Source: Pinguiococcus pyrenoidosus (taxonomy: Eukaryota > Sar > Pinguiophyceae > Pinguiochrysidales > Pinguiochrysidaceae). Taken from it: a DNA stretch of 64,000 nucleotides. Shown here piece by piece: positions 31,001 through 41,466 of this stretch. The stretch lies in the NCBI GenBank assembly GCA_019677205.1, contig JAAMXY010000621.1, positions 1 through 64,000 on the forward strand. Reading direction: 5' to 3'. Position 1 is the stretch's first letter; every line of letters begins with the position of its first letter. A model generated the notes under the pieces. The model was not told the origin of the DNA, ran no database searches, and was given only the letters and a program-made list of their open reading frames with translations. The translations under genes were made by a program, and so were the position numbers.

Positions 31001-33499
31001 GAGGATCCGGGCCCCACTTCATTTGACGGGAATGCTGAGCGGAGCACTGTGAAAGCCGCTTTTGTAGAAGCCGACAACACCGACCAGGCGAACGAGAGCA
31101 GCTGGCAAGAGCAGGGCAATTCCGAGAAGGAGTCGACCGATCAAGAGTTGCGTGTGAAGGGCATGGATCTTCAGGCATCAAATCACCTTCAGAGCGAAAC
31201 CAACCGAAGCGATGCGAAGGCAGCAAGTAAAAGATCCGAAAGATCGGAAAGACAGACCTTCCCTTCCAGAAGGCAGAAGAGCAACCCAGTGCCCGTACCT
31301 GTACGCGTGAAGCCCGAAGACCCGGCCACAAAGGACGACCACAAGTTTGAGCAATCAGGACCGAGCGAGGACGTTCTCAGAGCCATGGAGTTGCTGCAAA
31401 TACGAAATTTGCCACTCAATGACGTGCAGACCAGATTGGAAGACCTATGTAATGCGCTGGAAGATCGACAGCGCTGGCCGAGAAGTCTTCTGCTGGCGAT
31501 GCTCCGAGCAATCCTTACTCTCGACGTGAAGTTGAAGGCAGAAGGCGACATAACGAGACACAAAAAGACAAGACTAGACGAGATGAAGCGTGAAAGCAGA
31601 CAAAAGTACAAAGCCCTCTTCTCCCCCTTGAAGCAGCACCAGAGTACGCCTGAGCAAGAGCTTATCGAGAAAGAGTTCCAGACGCTTCTATCCAAAATGA
31701 AGTACCTCACGAGCACCTATCTGGGCGACGGACATGAGCTCACCTGCGACAGCAATCTGCAGACAATGGTAGACATGATGCTGTTTTGGTAAGTGCGTTG
31801 CGTTGGTTGAAAGTTTAGGAAATGGGTTGGTCGCTTACATGCTGGTCTGATACCAGGGGCCAGCGAACTCTTATTGATGATCGGAGATCTGATGAGGATC
31901 TTTCAGTTCCGCGAGGAGCATGCGCCTCCTTCATTGTTGGCGTTGAGCTGAAAATGAGGAGGCTGATGAAGAAAGGTCGATGCGATATGGACAGCCCCGA
32001 CTATGACAGAGAATTATCCAAAATTCTGGAGGAATCAAAGAGCGAGGAAGACTATCTAGAAGAGATCATTGGACATGGTTCTCGCGTCGTTCGCAGAGCG
32101 GAAGCCCGTCTATCGGAAAAGGGATCGAAGACAAAGCGGTTGCAGAAGATCTTGAAGTCCATGGAGGGGCTCAGATCGACGGAGTTTATGTGTTTGGAGG
32201 ATGACCGTACCGCTCCGATATCGCTAAGGTAGGCTTCATACTTTCAGGACTCATTTCCAAGGGTCTCGCTGAAAGGCTGTTGTCTCGCAATGCTCATTCA
32301 GGGAGCTTCAAGCCTTTGCCGTATGTCAGGGCTTTCCAGTCGTCCTCGTTTATGCATTTGATCCTCGCAAAGACGCAGTGCCGAGGATCGACGTGCTCCA
32401 CCCGGACAACAAGCTTCTCACGAGAGATGTGTGCGCAGGGGGGAAGCTCACCGAAAAAGCAATGGAGAAGCTCGACAAAGGCCTCTGGATGGTTCTGTCA
32501 CCTGGTCGTGCCGGCCCCACACCTTGGGCTGGCGCCATGCTTCTCCATGCGCATACATGCTTTCGTCGATCGCTCAAGTGGTGGAAGTCGGCGGAGCGAT
32601 GTTCTCTCCTTGCCTGCAAGTCCAAAGCCTTCAAGAAGGAGATTATCCAAGTCATCGAGCAGAGATGCAGAGTGAAAGTGGACCGAAATATACCGATGCA
32701 CCGCCTCGCGCTCTTAAGGCTGGAGAAATCCAAGGAGATCAAGGAAGAAAAGAAGCGAGAGAAGGGCGAAAGTCGTGAAGGTCAACTGCAAGCTGTGACC
32801 GATCCTAAGGATACGCTGGACTTGGAGTGGCTTGAACACGTGCTTGGATTCCCGATGCCTAAAAATGCCAGGCCTTGGGTCAGAGGCATGTGCAAGAACA
32901 TGCGAAGGAGACTGGTTTCTCAGAAATGCAGTCAATATGATCATGGAGAGGAGGCGGAATGCGCGGGTGGTCATACTCTTGATGAGGCTGAGAAAGATGA
33001 CAGCAAACCTTCTCCCGAGAGCTCATCCGGTACTCAGGATCTCACGATGAATACTGGCATACCTTCTGAGCTGGCCGCAACTCCTTTTGAAGCTGTGAGC
33101 GGCGGGGATCAAGAAGATTCGTTTCTTGGACTGTTCGACGACGACGACGAACTTGATCTGTGGAGTTCTTTCAGTCCCTGGTTGGACGAAGAAGACTCCG
33201 CCCACCAGTTTGGCGCCAGTGCCGGTCTTCTTGGCGAAGAAAGGGTCCACACTTCACCGAAGCAAGTCTCGAAAGACGGACCTTCTTCGACTCCCTTTGC
33301 GGCTCTCGGCGCTGCTGAGTTGGCCGCTACGGAATCATCGGCGCGATCAAAGCGAAGGCGATCCGAGGAGATTGACAACGCTGTGCTCTTAGGGTCGACA
33401 AATGAAAAGCCAGAAAGCAAACATGTGACGCCACCGCCGAGGAAAAAGGCAAATGGATTCTCTGCTCCCTATGCATTCGAGGAGAAGAATGGCGGATGA
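28049..33499 (+). CDS. Giant ankyrin-repeat protein
   Basis: Three exons join in frame: 28049-31788, 31857-32228, 32302-33499 (1769 residues). From about residue 45 to 760 there are about 22 consecutive 33-residue ankyrin repeats of the form DGxTPLHYACxxGHENIATMLLDRGADINAAxx; most differ by only a few residues, and the DNA units of 99 bp are nearly identical. The array is followed by an acidic, Ser/Glu-rich linker, then helical charged segments (LSKILEESKSEEDYLEEIIG), a more structured-looking part (FPVVLVYAFDP, LWMVLSPGRAGPTPWAG) and a disordered tail with basic clusters (SKRRRSEE, PPRKKANG) that could be nuclear signals. I recognise no catalytic domain. Function is presumably protein binding. 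The long frames that remain open on the other strand and in the +2 frame across the repeats are by-products of the 99-bp periodicity. Confidence 0.85.
28270..30330 (+). repeat. 99-bp tandem coding repeat (ankyrin array)
   Basis: About 20 units of 99 bp in register, high DNA identity. A distinctive pair of units (with ...INSVQND then GWTPLYFACANSHGN...) occurs at about 29061 and again at 29853, exactly 792 bases (8 units) apart, showing a higher-order block duplication. Confidence 0.9.
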
Positions 33500-34078
33500 T
33501 TCTGCCCAAATGGCTTGCCCTCGAGGGTTGCCGCGACGTGCATTCGGAGAAGTTGTAAGGATGATAGCAAATATCACAAAAACATATGAGCTTGTTGCTT
33601 TGTGTGCCCATGTGCTTGGCAACGGCCTAGCGAAATCAGGAGCTACTCAATGTCTCACGTATCCGTTTGTCCAAAAACTGAGGCTCGTCCAATGTTTACA
33701 AAGTCTTCCACAGCGGCCAGCAACTGCGATGCTTCTATCGACTTCAGCCACTTTGATGCGCATTGGGCAGTGCTGCAGGCTTGCTCGAGATACTCAGCAC
33801 AAGCCAAGGCCCCACAAGTCTCTGAGGGAGGCCGATGTTGGCTGTCGCTCCCCTTTCTTCTTGCTCGAGTCAAGCTGACAAGGATCGACCCTCGATCAAC
33901 GCTTTTCAAGCTGATGCGCGATGCCAGGAGCTTGCAGCCAACGCGCTTTCCCGCCAAGCCGGACCTCCTGCCCTTCCTGCATAGGAGCCGACAAGATTGC
34001 CAGCTAGTGCGATCCACCTTCCGGATGTGCAGCATCCTGGCCTCTCGGCCGCATATCTATCCACTCTTCGCATCCTCC
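33500..34078. other. Convergent 3' region, no gene seen
   Basis: Between the stops of the ankyrin and kinesin genes. Plus-strand frames that run into the kinesin are shadows. Nothing recognisable. Confidence 0.5.
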
Positions 34079-36580
34079 TCACGCCGTCCCCGGCCCCGGC
34101 ACTTCGCGGAGAGCGCTCCTGTTGACGCGCACGCGAATCTTCTTCTCTCCGTGTCCGCATTCAGACCGCGCACCGTCTACTCTGGCATTCTCGCGATCAC
34201 CAGCTGCAGGCGGCTTCTCCAAAGCAAAGGCATGCCCTGCGGTGCCGTTGGGGCTGGCGTTGCTGCCGAGGCTTATCGTCGTCCGCTGGGCTTCTTCCAG
34301 CGCTTCCAGTCGCTGCATCAGGAAAGCCTGCTTCGCGGACGCACTCGCTCGCACCGAAGCGAGCTCGGCTTCTAGGCTTTCGATCTTTTCGTTTGCTTGC
34401 CAAAGCGAGGCTTCCGCGTTGTTTGTCGCTACCTTTGAATGAAAGCCGTAACCGTCGACGCCGCCATCCTCATCCAAGACACCACCTTCACCAAATGCTC
34501 TGGACCGCAAGTCCCTGTTTTCGGGAGGAGGAGCTGCCTGCAATACACTGTCCGAAGGTAGTTCATGCTGCATCTCGAAGGACTCCAGGGCCGCGGCGGC
34601 CGAGTGAAGAGTTTCGGCTTCCGCAGTGAGAGCCTGCCCACGGCGGCGTCCCACCTCGGCCAAGCTCTCAACCCGTTCCAACGACGCTTGAAAGCTCTCG
34701 GGAATTGCAGATGGCGAGGCGAGAGCGGCCTCGATGGCCGCAGACTTGACGGCCAGGGACCTCGCCAAGTCATCGCGCTCTCTGGCCTCGGCCCGAAGCT
34801 CGTCGATAGACAGCGTTTGTGATGATGTGTCTCGCATCGGTCTAGTCCTCGCCACCCCAGTCTCTCCAGTGCTGCCATGCTTGCGCTGCTTCTCTAGCGC
34901 GATGATCCTTTCGCGTAGCCGCGCATTCTCGGCTTTCGCCTCTGCCAAAGCTTCATAGGCGGACGACATGTCGCGGTGCAGTCGCCTCGCTTCTCCCAGC
35001 GCCGCGCGAAGCTCGTTCTGCTTGTCCTCAAAGATTTTCTCATCCCTCACCAAGTCTGCCCGGCACTCGGCCAGCTCTGCCTCCACCTGCCTCAGCCGCT
35101 TCACATCTTGCCCACCGGCCAGAGACTCGTCTCGAGAAGACTGGGTGGAGGACGACCACCCCGGCGCCCGTAGCCTTTCGATGCTGCTCAGCACATCCTG
35201 CAGCTCTTCCTTCCGCACGCGCTTCTCCGACAGCAGCATGCCGCTCCCTGGCCGGCTTATGGTCATGTTGTCGGGGTCGCTTGTGGCGTCCACCTGAAAG
35301 CTCTCGCCGACCCGAAGCCTCCTGCTCTCGCTTTCCAGCATGCGCTCAATGCGCGGCTGCAAACGGGACAGAAACGCGTCCAGCTCGGAGACGCGACGCT
35401 GAACCTCGTCATCCAGGCCCTGCGCATCCGCCGTCGCTTTCTGTCTCACTGGTCTCGGCGTCGGCATGGAACTTTGAGGCACCACCTCGACATTCAGGAC
35501 CGGGCGATTGGTCACTTGCGCGGCCCTGGAAGCAAATTTGAGCGTGTTCTGCGACTCCTGCAGGCTCGTCTCGTCCTCCGACAGGCAAACGAGAATGCAG
35601 GTGTACGCATTGCCACCCAAGGAGTCACTCAGAATCCGCGTGAGCTTGGACTCCCGATACGGCACAAAGGCTTCCGAGGGCGTCGCCGCAGCCTCGGCGG
35701 CACCAGAAGCCTGCGGACTCTTCGTGAGGGCTGCAATCACCTTGCCCAGCGCCAGGAGCCCCGCATTGATGTTGCATGCCTCCCGGAGCCGCGCCCCCGT
35801 CGCCATCGACTTCTTCACCCTCTCGGACCCCGCAAGATCCGCCAGGGAGAATCTGGATACGATGGCCACGTCTCCATTGCCGTCCGCGCCGTCCGCCGTC
35901 CTGACCTTGAGATCCCCCCTCCCCTTCCGCACCGTCAGCGTGAGGGTGAGCACCGCATGCGAGCGGCTGCTCGCGCGGTGCACGGCCGTCGCGCCAGTGG
36001 AGCGACTGTCCATGCCACGGCGGAGAAAGCGCACAGCATCCGCATCGCTCTCCACCAAGGCCTCCGTGGCCCCCTGCAGCACAACGCCTCCTCTCCCGTC
36101 CGACCGCAGCTGCAGCGGCGCACTTTTCGGCGTCAGCAAATCCCGCACCTCCTCATTGTAAATCTCTAGGAACCGAAGGCGCAGCGAGGCCTCCAGGCCG
36201 CGGCTCTGAAGAGCCCGCAGACGCGCGAGCGACGAGATGAGCACGCGGGGGGCCATTCCGGGGCGTTCGGGAGCGCCCAAGACGGTGTGCGTCTTTCCTG
36301 AGCCCGTCGGGCCATAGGCAAGGAAGCTGGTATTGAAGCCAGCGAAGAACTTGTCCACCAGCGGCGCTACAGCGCTGTCGTAGACTTCTGTCTGCTTGGC
36401 AGTGCGCTCGAAAACGCCATCAAGCCTCCACACGCGTCGCGCGCCGGCCAACGAGATCTCTGGACTGTCCTGCGCCACCGTCACAGCCGCAATGGCATCG
36501 GCAGCGCCTGGGCGCACGCGTGCGCACACCAGCACGCGGTTATCCATGGGGTTTGCCGCCTTTTTCTCCGGGCGCAGCAT
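34079..36580 (-). CDS. Kinesin motor protein (KIF4/KIF27-like)
   Basis: Intronless, 833 residues. The motor domain is N-terminal (about residues 14-350): VLVCARVRPG, P-loop AYGPTGSGKTH (about 89-98), FLEIYNEEVRDLL, switch I ASSRSHAVLTLT, switch II LADLAGSERVKK, and YRESKLTRILSDSLGGNAYT. It is a plus-end-type N-kinesin by domain order; the wording (ESKLTRILSDSLGGNAYT) is closest to kinesin-4/KIF7/27 types. The rest is coiled coil (long Leu/Glu/Arg/Ala heptads from about 390 to 700) with a less ordered tail. It walks on microtubules using ATP; cargo cannot be told. The gene starts 212 bases from the divergent LYR/FMC1-like gene. Confidence 0.92.
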   Translation of the reverse strand: MLRPEKKAANPMDNRVLVCARVRPGAADAIAAVTVAQDSPEISLAGARRVWRLDGVFERTAKQTEVYDSAVAPLVDKFFAGFNTSFLAYGPTGSGKTHTVLGAPERPGMAPRVLISSLARLRALQSRGLEASLRLRFLEIYNEEVRDLLTPKSAPLQLRSDGRGGVVLQGATEALVESDADAVRFLRRGMDSRSTGATAVHRASSRSHAVLTLTLTVRKGRGDLKVRTADGADGNGDVAIVSRFSLADLAGSERVKKSMATGARLREACNINAGLLALGKVIAALTKSPQASGAAEAAATPSEAFVPYRESKLTRILSDSLGGNAYTCILVCLSEDETSLQESQNTLKFASRAAQVTNRPVLNVEVVPQSSMPTPRPVRQKATADAQGLDDEVQRRVSELDAFLSRLQPRIERMLESESRRLRVGESFQVDATSDPDNMTISRPGSGMLLSEKRVRKEELQDVLSSIERLRAPGWSSSTQSSRDESLAGGQDVKRLRQVEAELAECRADLVRDEKIFEDKQNELRAALGEARRLHRDMSSAYEALAEAKAENARLRERIIALEKQRKHGSTGETGVARTRPMRDTSSQTLSIDELRAEARERDDLARSLAVKSAAIEAALASPSAIPESFQASLERVESLAEVGRRRGQALTAEAETLHSAAAALESFEMQHELPSDSVLQAAPPPENRDLRSRAFGEGGVLDEDGGVDGYGFHSKVATNNAEASLWQANEKIESLEAELASVRASASAKQAFLMQRLEALEEAQRTTISLGSNASPNGTAGHAFALEKPPAAGDRENARVDGARSECGHGEKKIRVRVNRSALREVPGPGTA

Positions 36581-36792
36581 TCAAACTTGGACGGCGCGAC
36601 ACAACGGATCGCTCCAATCTGATCAACACTTCAGAATCGATATTGAGGGTTGAGGTACACTGAAGCGATCTTCGAGGCTCCGATTGGCTGCGACACGGAT
36701 CAGCTGAGAGCTCGCCGCGCCGAGCTGTCAGCTGATCCGCTCTTTCGGCGCCGCTCTCGGCCTTTCCGCCGCCGTAGAGTGGGAGAACAAGG

Positions 36793-37254
36793 ATGGCGTC
36801 CCCCATCAATCGCTCGGTTACGCAGATCTACCGAGACTTGTTCAGGCTGGTGGCTCACTTGGGAGGCGACAGCGCAAAGGGCCACTCTCTCCGGGCGATC
36901 ATCCGCCAGGAGTTCCGCAGGAACGCGCAAGTCACGAACGAGGCCGAGATAGAACGCCTCAAAGCAAAGTACGTATCCCTTATCATATGCTCCGCAAAGG
37001 AAGCTAGATTCCTGATGGGGCTCAGCCGGAGAAATCAGTGCCTCATCCGACGACCATCGTGCCTTTCTCCTGCTTCATTTTTCCGAACTCCCAACAGTGG
37101 AATCCGCGCGTTGTCCAACTACCTGGTGCTCCAAAACCTGAGCAAGGATCCAAAGGCGAGGCGGCACCTGGCGGAAGCTTCCGCCATGGATGGGAAGAGT
37201 GGCCAGGCAGCAGACGCGGCAAAGACGTCCAATGCTAACGAAAGAGGCGGCTGA
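36793..37254 (+). CDS. LYR-type mitochondrial assembly factor, FMC1/LYRM-like
   Basis: Two exons: 36793-36968 and 37098-37254 (110 residues). The protein begins with an LYR-like helix (TQIYRDLFRLVAHLGG), then SLRAIIRQEFRRNAQVTNEA, and the second exon continues GIRALSNYLVLQNLSKD before a short disordered tail. The pattern (YR-L-R, then RxxFRxN..VT, then L..YL..Q) suits LYRM7/MZM1 or FMC1-type proteins that help assemble respiratory complexes or ATP synthase. The precise member is uncertain. Upstream it shares a short divergent promoter with the kinesin; downstream it runs into pentanucleotide repeats. Confidence 0.65.
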   Translation: MASPINRSVTQIYRDLFRLVAHLGGDSAKGHSLRAIIRQEFRRNAQVTNEAEIERLKAKYVSLIICSAKEARFLMGLSRRNQCLIRRPSCLSPASFFRTPNSGIRALSNYLVLQNLSKDPKARRHLAEASAMDGKSGQAADAAKTSNANERGG

Positions 37255-37288
37255 TTCCGGTCAGAGGGGGAAAAAGACAAGAGATAGA

Positions 37289-37416
37289 CCAAGCCAAGCC
37301 AAGCCAAGCCAAGCCAAGCCAAGCCAAGCCAAGCCAAGCCATGCCAAGCTTATCAGTCCAGTCCAGTTCAGTCCAGTCCAATCCAGTCCAGTCCAATCCA
37401 ACCCAGCCCAACCGCA
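37289..37416. repeat. Two adjacent pentanucleotide satellites, (AAGCC)n then (AGTCC)n
   Basis: About ten AAGCC units (37289-37340), a short spacer, then an (AGTCC)/(AATCC) array to about 37416. They lie between the stops of two convergent genes and in the shared 3' UTR space. Confidence 0.9.
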
Positions 37417-37424
37417 AAGTCTTA

Positions 37425-40400
37425 TCATTTGCCCCGTTTACTGCCTGGCGTTCTCCCTCCTTTGCTGACGCTCGTGTTCTGACGCGCCGGGCTGGTCTTC
37501 CGATGCCTGCGTGGAGTTGATCTCGACCGTGCCTGCGATGTGCTTGACGGTGGTGCATCTTGCATCGTGTTTGCCCCCTGCATCTCGGCAGCAAACATCT
37601 GACTGGCATAGTGAATCGCGCCGGAGAGAGCGTTCGGCGGCGTCGACTTCGGGTTGTTGACCAGTGCTTCAAAGACTCGGTGAAGCCGCAGCCGAAGGAT
37701 CTGGATGTGCAGACCGGCGGCGCGTGGCACCAAATACTCCAGCCATCCGTCCAAGGTGAGGATGACGGACCGGGAGGCCGCTCCCCGGCCGAGACCGGGC
37801 CCGGGGTTCGTCTGCTCTGCGGCCAGCACCCCAAACTCGTCCTCATAGTCTTCAGGAAGGTCTTCAATCTCTATGTTGCCGCTGAGCAGAACGAGCGCCA
37901 GAGGCGACACCACGGTCACTTGGTTGATCATGAGATTGGGGCCGAAGTGCGCCTTCGATGACGACCGCGTCAGCTCTCCAAACGCCACGATCTCCTCCTG
38001 CGCTTTGCACGCTGGGTCCTTCCCCTTGCCCAGCAACGACCCCGGATTCACCCGGACTTTCCGCCCATCCGCGGTCAAGGACGAGCACGCGTAGTGCGTA
38101 TCGCCACGAAGCCGACGGGCCACGTTGGGATACAGCCCCGCCGCCAGCACCGAGCACATGAGCGCCGGATTCTCCTGGTGCCCGCCTGCCGGGGCCTCGA
38201 GCGGGTTCTTGAACTTGAAGCGCCGCAAGTCCCCCGCGATCTGCGTCGCAATCTTCCGGGTCATCTGCAGCGTGCTGTAGCTCAAAAAGTTCTCGTCGCA
38301 GAACTGCTTCTGTGCTCGCGAGGCCAGGGCCTCGAAGCCTCGCACGGCACCAAGCAGCGCCATGTGATCGCTGCTGAGTCCGCCCGCCAGCGATCTCTTG
38401 ATGGCCTTCGCTTGGCGCCGAGCTCCCGAGAAGGCCGGGAGGACGAAGGGCTCCCGGTAGGAGCACATGGCGGCCAGCTTCACGGCGCTTGTGCCGCAGT
38501 TGAGGAGGATGCCCCACAGAAGCATCTTGCCAAGGCGCGGGTGAACGACCAGATTGCTTAAAATCTCGCCGAGCTGCGTCAGCCGCTCGCTGCCGTCGGG
38601 GGCGAACGCGCCCAGGTCGACCAGAACTTTGATGCCGTGATCGATGGCGAGCGGATGAGGCGGATCCACGGCTTTGCCGAGAAAGGCGCGCAGCCCGTTT
38701 GGCTCGTTCGCAGCGCCGGGCGTCAGCTTCAAGCCCTTGGCCTGGAGGCAGAGCTCCTCCAGCGAGGTCCTGCGGAGTTCCGACTCGACATGCTCCCGGA
38801 GCGCCTCGTAGCGCCGGAGACTGAACAGATGCCAGCAGCACCCCGCGCGCACTCGCCCCGCCCGGCCCCTCCTCTGCTTGGACGAAGCCTTGGTCACCCA
38901 GCTGACATCCATGGTGCTGGTCTTGATGTGCGGGTCGTACGACTTCTCCTTGACGCGACCGCTGTCCACGACGAAGACCACCTCGGGCACGGTGATGGAG
39001 GTTTCCGCAATGTTCGTCGAGATGATGATCTTGTGGCATCCCCTCGGAACGGGCCTGAAGATTTCCTTCTGCTTCTGCGTGGGGATCCCAGAGTGCAGAG
39101 GCAGCAGGCGGAAACGGCTCGCGTCGCCAAAGAGCTCATGCGCCTGCAGCGCGTCTCTCATCGTCGAAATCTCTTGCCATCCCGGCATGAAAATCAGGGT
39201 CGCGCCCTTCTCGTACTCGCTGTCATAAATGTACTCCAGCAGCGCCACAATCAAGTCCACATCCACCTCGGAGTCGTCGTGCACGTACTGGTAGCGCTGA
39301 AGGGCATCCTCGTCAATCTGACTCCCGCTGCGGCTCACCAAGACGTCGGCAACCTCGTCGACGGCGTTGGCGGCTTCCACAGCTATTCCGCCGGCGACTC
39401 GCGGGCCGGGTCCGTCCACCCCAAGGTAATCCTCCTCATCAAACGCATCCGGCACATCCCCGTCGTCAGCAGTGGCAAGGGCTCCGGCGCGATCTCCACG
39501 CCGGTCAGCGGATGTTCGCCCCGTCTTCGCGGTAAGATCGTCCTTCTCCGCGCCAGAAGCTCGACGGAGCTTTTCCGCAAACGTGAAGGTCTCCAGCGTG
39601 TCACCAGCTATTCGCACAGCCTCGTTCATCGACGACGCGCCAAGCTCATCCTCAATCACCGGTCCCGGGAGGCCGTCCAAGACCGCCTCGAGCTCGTCCA
39701 AGCCGTCCAGTTCGCCGGCGCCATTCAACGCCTTCGCAGACACGACTTCCACGGCAGGCTTCCTGCCCGTGCAGGTGCCCATATGCGTGGCCAGCTCGAT
39801 GACGCTGCGGAACCCCGTGAGTCCGCAGAGCTGGCACGTAAGACTCGAGGCGCCTTTGGGCTGCGAGAAGGTCAGCGTCTCGATCATTTCGGACGCCTTC
39901 TTGGCCGCGCTTGGGTTGTATCCTCCCATGCGATTCTCGTCCGCCACGAACTTCTTGCTCTCCAGCCACCGCGTCTGGCTCAGCACGTCCTCCAAGAAGA
40001 ACTCCTCCACGGGGAACGTGGACGTTCCGATCGTCACAGTGGGGATGCCATCGAAGTATTCGCTGAAGGTGCGCGTCTGCAGCGTCGCGGACATGAGCAC
40101 GATGCGTAGGTCTGGCCGCTGCACGCATAGGTCTCGCAGGACGATCAGGAGGAACTCCGTGTTCTGGTCCCGCTCGTGCACTTCGTCGATGATGACGTGG
40201 GTGATTGCAGACAGCGTCGGATCCGACGTCAGGCGGCGCAGCAGCACACCCGGCGTCATGAAGGTGACCTGCGTCGCTTCCGTGGTGGCCACGTCCATGC
40301 GGACGGCATACCCGATGATGTTCCCGATCGACTCAAGGCGCTCTTCCGCAACGCGCTCGGCCACGCCAATGGCACTGATTCTTCGGGGCTGCGTCACGAC

Positions 40401-41258
40401 CATGTTGCAGCTCGGGCCGATGCGCGGATCGTCCAGCAGGAACTGCGGCACTTGGGTGCTCTTGCCACAGCCCGTGCCACCGCTCACCATGACCACTTGG
40501 TTGCTCGCCACCAGGTCGGCGACCACCTGGCGATACTCCCAGGCGGGCAGCCGCGCTCGCGCCTGCATCTGCGCGTCGAACTGCGCGTTCTCCTCGCGGC
40601 GCTGCTGCGCCAGGGAATAGCTCATCATGCGACTGTCCAGCACCTGCGGGTTCGTCGCCGCCCAGCGGTTCCTGCGGCGAGATCGCCGCGGCTGCGGCGG
40701 CGGTTCCAGCAGCTGATTCCCGCTGTCGGCGTCCAGCGTCTTGCTCTCTCCGACGCTTCTGGCCAAGGCTTTCGCCGCCGCCGCCGCGTACAGCGCTTCC
40801 ATCTCTTCCGGCTGCACCGGGAAGCTGGAGAAGTAGTTGTCCATCAAGACGCGCACGTTGGTGGACAGAGGCAGTTCACGTAGGAGCTCAAAGCGCCTTG
40901 CGCCCTTTATTTTTAAAGCATTTGTTTTCGACGCCAATGTTTGAGTGGTTGAGAGAGCTTCAGCGCGTTCTTCAAAGTCATGAGAAACACCCACCTTGTC
41001 TTGGTCTTTTCTCCGCGTGACTTTGATGAAGCGCTCGGAGCCTTTGCCGCTGCTTTTGGACTCCAGACCCAGCTCTTTGGCCAGGTGATGCACCCATTTC
41101 CGCTCGTTGGAGGCCAAAGTGGGCGGAAAGCTCCACTCTTCCAGGCTGTCATCGTCTCGAAACGCCAGGAGCTGCTTGGTGAAGCGGATCCGAAGCGCTT
41201 CTTCCAGGGGCTGGGAGGAAGACATGCTCGCCAATGCCAGCTGAGCGCTGTGGCGCAA
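37425..41258 (-). CDS. DEAH/RHA-family RNA helicase (DHX-like) with R3H-type N-terminus
   Basis: Intronless, 1277 residues. An R3H-like region lies near the N-terminus (NERKWVHHLAKELGLESKSS). The helicase core has motif I GGTGCGKSTQVPQF (about 257), Ia VTQPRRISAIGVAERVAEER, II DEVHERD (about 353), III MSATLQTRTFSEYF, then IV-VI (STNIAETSITVPEV, QRRGRAGRVRAGCC). HA2 and OB-fold regions follow (LCLQAKGLKL, SDHMALLGAVRGFEAL). Between motif III and the C-terminal lobe sits an insertion with a C2H2-like pair (CQLCGL...HMGTC, about residues 475-500). The layout fits DHX36/DHX57/DHX9-type enzymes that remodel RNA or G-quadruplexes. The exact orthologue is not assignable. A second Met at residue 12 is an alternative start. 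The basic tail (TPRRHRKTSPARQNT) may be a nuclear signal. Confidence 0.9.
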   Translation of the reverse strand: MRHSAQLALASMSSSQPLEEALRIRFTKQLLAFRDDDSLEEWSFPPTLASNERKWVHHLAKELGLESKSSGKGSERFIKVTRRKDQDKVGVSHDFEERAEALSTTQTLASKTNALKIKGARRFELLRELPLSTNVRVLMDNYFSSFPVQPEEMEALYAAAAAKALARSVGESKTLDADSGNQLLEPPPQPRRSRRRNRWAATNPQVLDSRMMSYSLAQQRREENAQFDAQMQARARLPAWEYRQVVADLVASNQVVMVSGGTGCGKSTQVPQFLLDDPRIGPSCNMVVTQPRRISAIGVAERVAEERLESIGNIIGYAVRMDVATTEATQVTFMTPGVLLRRLTSDPTLSAITHVIIDEVHERDQNTEFLLIVLRDLCVQRPDLRIVLMSATLQTRTFSEYFDGIPTVTIGTSTFPVEEFFLEDVLSQTRWLESKKFVADENRMGGYNPSAAKKASEMIETLTFSQPKGASSLTCQLCGLTGFRSVIELATHMGTCTGRKPAVEVVSAKALNGAGELDGLDELEAVLDGLPGPVIEDELGASSMNEAVRIAGDTLETFTFAEKLRRASGAEKDDLTAKTGRTSADRRGDRAGALATADDGDVPDAFDEEDYLGVDGPGPRVAGGIAVEAANAVDEVADVLVSRSGSQIDEDALQRYQYVHDDSEVDVDLIVALLEYIYDSEYEKGATLIFMPGWQEISTMRDALQAHELFGDASRFRLLPLHSGIPTQKQKEIFRPVPRGCHKIIISTNIAETSITVPEVVFVVDSGRVKEKSYDPHIKTSTMDVSWVTKASSKQRRGRAGRVRAGCCWHLFSLRRYEALREHVESELRRTSLEELCLQAKGLKLTPGAANEPNGLRAFLGKAVDPPHPLAIDHGIKVLVDLGAFAPDGSERLTQLGEILSNLVVHPRLGKMLLWGILLNCGTSAVKLAAMCSYREPFVLPAFSGARRQAKAIKRSLAGGLSSDHMALLGAVRGFEALASRAQKQFCDENFLSYSTLQMTRKIATQIAGDLRRFKFKNPLEAPAGGHQENPALMCSVLAAGLYPNVARRLRGDTHYACSSLTADGRKVRVNPGSLLGKGKDPACKAQEEIVAFGELTRSSSKAHFGPNLMINQVTVVSPLALVLLSGNIEIEDLPEDYEDEFGVLAAEQTNPGPGLGRGAASRSVILTLDGWLEYLVPRAAGLHIQILRLRLHRVFEALVNNPKSTPPNALSGAIHYASQMFAAEMQGANTMQDAPPSSTSQARSRSTPRRHRKTSPARQNTSVSKGGRTPGSKRGK

Positions 41259-41466
41259 AGGCGCTGTGGCGCCCGAAAGCGTTGCAGGTTTGATCGCAGC
41301 TCAGGATCGATAACATATGTTCGGAACTGATCTACTCTTCCGTCTGTCTCGCGCTTGGATGCTTCTCCACGAAGCGTTGAGAATTATTATAAATAATCAT
41401 TCATCCTTTCATAATTTACTTGATATTACAATCCTTTTTTATATTTTTTTAATAACCTGCGGGCGC
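41259..41466. promoter_or_regulatory. Short divergent promoter with strongly AT-rich core
   Basis: Only 208 bases separate the helicase and SANT-gene starts. 41384-41456 is almost pure A/T (for example ttattataaataatcatt) in an otherwise GC-rich region. Confidence 0.6.

Noticed and set aside
37235-37867. 210-codon minus-strand ORF containing repeated Leu-Ala-Trp
   Set aside because: The periodic part is the translated AAGCC satellite and the rest is a shadow of the helicase 3' end.
38637-40109. 490-codon ORF antisense to the DExH helicase
   Set aside because: Same effect; no motif and fully inside a conserved helicase.
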